Assembly: GCA_035248725.1 (NCBI GenBank) | Contig: DATFHG010000133.1 | Coordinates: 1-17,164 of the forward strand | DNA from: DASPMP01 sp035248725 | GTDB taxonomy: Bacteria > Gemmatimonadota > Gemmatimonadetes > Gemmatimonadales > Gemmatimonadaceae | DNA length: 17,164 nucleotides | Direction: 5' to 3' | Part shown: positions 15,278 to 17,164 of the stretch, one piece after another | How the letters are laid out: every line of letters starts with the position of its first letter | Numbering within the stretch: position 1 is the stretch's first letter | Made by a program: the position numbers and the translations under genes | Notes under the pieces: generated by a model | Databases searched by the model: none | What the model saw: only the letters and a program-made list of their open reading frames with translations | What the model was told of the DNA's origin: nothing

Positions 15278-15458
15278 CTACGACGAAGGTGAAAAGCCGG
15301 ATGCGTCGGAAAGGGCCGGATGCTTCGGATCAACAACAAAATCTGTGGTGGAGTGCACACCGTCCATGCTCCGTCGCGCATTCTGTGTGCAGTCCAAAAG
15401 TAGTGATCCGAAGCATCAGGTCGTTTCAGACGCATCCGGATGGTTCACGTCGTCGTAG
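15278..15458. repeat. 181-bp imperfect palindrome (MITE-like) upstream of ribD
   Basis: The ends are CTACGACG (15278-15285) and CGTCGTAG (15451-15458). A 36-base arm (15297-15332) matches the complement of 15404-15439 at 32 of 36 positions. Its core contains two related units with CCGGATGC and GGATGCTTCGG about 19 bases apart. Inside, TGGAGTGCACAC (15349-15360) pairs with GTGTGCAGTCCA (15385-15396) at 11 of 12 positions. The element fills the whole 183-bp gap between the PLD-like gene end and ribD, which lie on the same strand. It is likely a non-autonomous mobile repeat. The transcript would fold strongly and could act as terminator, processing site or leader. Confidence 0.75.
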
Positions 15459-15460
15459 AT

Positions 15461-17164
15461 CTATAAGGTGGCGCGGATGCGCCGTGCGAAGCGATGAATG
15501 ATCGAGGAACGCGGTGGGAGGAGCCGGTCGAGCGTCCTCTGGTCATCGATCCACGTGGTGCGCGCCATCATATAGAAGAGGTCCACGAGGCCGGCGGACG
15601 CCTGCGGGCCGGACACGATCAGCATCGCCTCGCCGTCGGACATGAGTCCGCGCTGGTCCATGTTGTGCGACCCTTCGGCGAAATAGAAGCTGACGCGCTT
15701 GCGCTCCTCGGCGGGGATGCTGGCCTCGTAGCCGCGCATCATATCGTCGGCGCGACGGGTGGCGGAGGTGTCCACGGCCGGTGCCGTATAGCCAAGCTGC
15801 TCGGCAAAGGTCGCGGTCTGTCGAGACTGCACACGCATCGCGTCGGCGAGCACGTCGTCCCATCCCGGCTGCGAGAGCAGCGCCGCGATCGCGCCGGGGC
15901 GCGCGACCACCTGTGTCTTGCGATGTGGCTGTGGCGGATGGTCCGGCTTCTCGTCGCGCGCGATCGCGGTGGCATCGCGACCGTCGCTCGAGATCTCGCG
16001 CTCGACGCGATCCAGCACCGCGAGCGTCTTGTCGTTGAATGGGATGACCTCGCGGATCCATGGCGACCGCGCAAGCCCGTCGCGCACCTCGCGCAAGCGT
16101 CCCGCCGCGTCGTCCGCCTGCGCCAGCGCGGCGAACAGTCCAACGCGCAGATCGCCGCCGCTCTCGCGGATCTGCGGCGCGAGCGAGGTTTGCAGCTCGA
16201 GCAGCCGGCGCAGCACGTCGTGGGCGCGCGCCATCGCGGGCGCGTCGGGGACGGGCGCATTGGCCTGCGCGGGGGCGATGACATGGACGCGCGCGCCGCG
16301 CGCCGCCGCGCCGGCCAGCATGCCCGCCCACGTTTCGCTGAGCCAGAGCTGATCCGGCACGATGATCACGCTGCCGGGCTGTGCCAGGTTGTAGAGCATC
16401 GCGCGCGCAACTGACGACTTCTTGTCGCCGAAGCCGACGTCGTTGTGCACCTGCAGCGTGCGCCCCACGAAGTCGCCGACGTTCGCGCTCGTCTCCTGCG
16501 CCTGCTTGCTGGCGACCGCGCGGAGCGGCACCGGAATCTGACTCTCGGAGAAGCCGCTTCGCAGGAGCGCGCGTCGCAGCGCCGCACGCGCCTCGAGCGT
16601 CACCGGGCCCCGCACGCGAAAGCCGCGGTCCTCCCAGCTGGGGCTCGAGTACATCTCGCCGATGCCGATCCCCATGACGAAGAGTGCACCGCGGTTGGGA
16701 TTCGCTTCGTTGAGATCGTACATCACGAGCTTGCGGTGGTCGCGCATCACGTTGTCGGGCGTGAATGGGATGCCCGGGATGATGTGGCTGCTGCGAAACG
16801 AGAAGTCCGACGGATTGCCGACGTTCACGTGGACGCTGACGGTCTTCGCGAGCCAGCGGTCCGCGTCGCCGCTGGCGCGGGCGTCGCGTTGCAATCGCTC
16901 GGACGCGGCGACCGCGGCGCGCAGCTCCAGCTGCCGTTCCCGCAGATGGCGCGAGCGCGTTCCGTCGTCACCTTTCAAGTCCATCGACGCGTGCAGCGGA
17001 TTCTCGAGGATCGTGAGCCACAGCCGGCCATCCGACGTCTCGTAGAAGTATTGGTCGTGCCAGATCATGTACATCGGCATGACGCCGGTGCTGTCGTAGC
17101 GCTTCACCGCCGCGGTGAGGGCGGGGAGGTATGCGTCGGCGACCATCTGGTAGCCGATGTCGTC
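15461..17164 (-). CDS. Phospholipase D-like protein (5' end outside window)
   Basis: The frame is open to the window edge (six more codons upstream of an internal ATG at 17146), so the N-terminus is missing. Numbering here is from that Met. HKD motif 1 is intact: DHRKLVMYD (H137, K139, D144), followed by GIGIGEMYSSPSWEDRGFRVRGP, the usual post-HKD block. In the second half SVIIVPDQLWLSE and AAARGARVHVIAP (about 260-292) match the strand that precedes HKD 2. PHRKTQVVA (407-415) keeps the His and Lys but has Ala where Asp is expected. The GSxN block GSHNMDQRG (492-500) comes about 75 residues later. A helical insert (about 303-385) also sits in this half. The family includes phospholipases, cardiolipin synthases and nucleases; the substrate is unknown. 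It ends at TAG just before the palindrome. Confidence 0.85.
   Translation of the reverse strand, partial: DDIGYQMVADAYLPALTAAVKRYDSTGVMPMYMIWHDQYFYETSDGRLWLTILENPLHASMDLKGDDGTRSRHLRERQLELRAAVAASERLQRDARASGDADRWLAKTVSVHVNVGNPSDFSFRSSHIIPGIPFTPDNVMRDHRKLVMYDLNEANPNRGALFVMGIGIGEMYSSPSWEDRGFRVRGPVTLEARAALRRALLRSGFSESQIPVPLRAVASKQAQETSANVGDFVGRTLQVHNDVGFGDKKSSVARAMLYNLAQPGSVIIVPDQLWLSETWAGMLAGAAARGARVHVIAPAQANAPVPDAPAMARAHDVLRRLLELQTSLAPQIRESGGDLRVGLFAALAQADDAAGRLREVRDGLARSPWIREVIPFNDKTLAVLDRVEREISSDGRDATAIARDEKPDHPPQPHRKTQVVARPGAIAALLSQPGWDDVLADAMRVQSRQTATFAEQLGYTAPAVDTSATRRADDMMRGYEASIPAEERKRVSFYFAEGSHNMDQRGLMSDGEAMLIVSGPQASAGLVDLFYMMARTTWIDDQRTLDRLLPPRSSIIHRFARRIRATL

Noticed and set aside
15253..15458. 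Two small reading frames of 60 and 63 codons on opposite strands
   Set aside because: Both are translations of the palindromic element, share the same repeated peptide-like words by symmetry, and have no ribosome site.
15278..15458. FMN riboswitch in front of ribD
   Set aside because: The conserved FMN-aptamer core segments are absent; the structure is a simple long palindrome.

Overview
This is a GC-rich, very gene-dense bacterial window with twelve protein genes. Two are cut by the window edges: an inositol-monophosphatase-type gene at the left and a phospholipase-D-like gene at the right. I see no rRNA, tRNA, CRISPR array or transposase. The gene style suggests Gemmatimonadota: a DUF305 plus LVIVD exported pair, a Tat-exported Gfo/Idh oxidoreductase, a membrane-anchored Ser/Thr kinase with a long non-catalytic tail, and GC-rich palindromic repeats in the gaps. 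That placement is an inference from style only. Acidobacteriota or a related phylum is possible.

Left part (1-5833), sugar catabolism. On the minus strand galT runs into an inositol-monophosphatase-family gene with an ATGA overlap. Only 8 bases away and divergent are xylA (xylose isomerase) and xylB (xylulokinase), joined by a GTGA overlap; together they convert xylose to xylulose 5-phosphate. A 248-bp gap made of repeats follows, then a Tat-signal Gfo/Idh/MocA oxidoreductase.

Middle (5834-11350). A 120-bp palindromic element and probable terminator separates the oxidoreductase from a convergent minus-strand pair. That pair is an exported DUF305 four-helix protein followed by an exported LVIVD beta-propeller protein. 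Divergent from it, across a 44-bp gap holding a clear inverted repeat, is a plus-strand pair: a zinc glucose-1-dehydrogenase-type enzyme and a family GH15 glucoamylase/trehalase-like hydrolase, with an ATGA overlap. A GH15 enzyme releases glucose and the dehydrogenase could oxidise it.

Right part (11347-17164), minus strand. ribD, a KirBac-type inward-rectifier potassium channel and a membrane Ser/Thr protein kinase form a chain with 4-base overlaps at both junctions. The kinase converges on the GH15 gene, and both stop codons sit in one CTAG. Upstream of ribD a 181-bp imperfect palindrome fills the gap to the PLD-like gene.

All three gaps longer than 100 bp are occupied by long imperfect palindromes. 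A further short dispersed repeat (core TCGGGATGAC) appears at four places and supplies the ends of two reading frames. The observations most worth following are the channel-kinase pair, the split second HKD motif of the PLD-like protein, and the palindromic repeat families.
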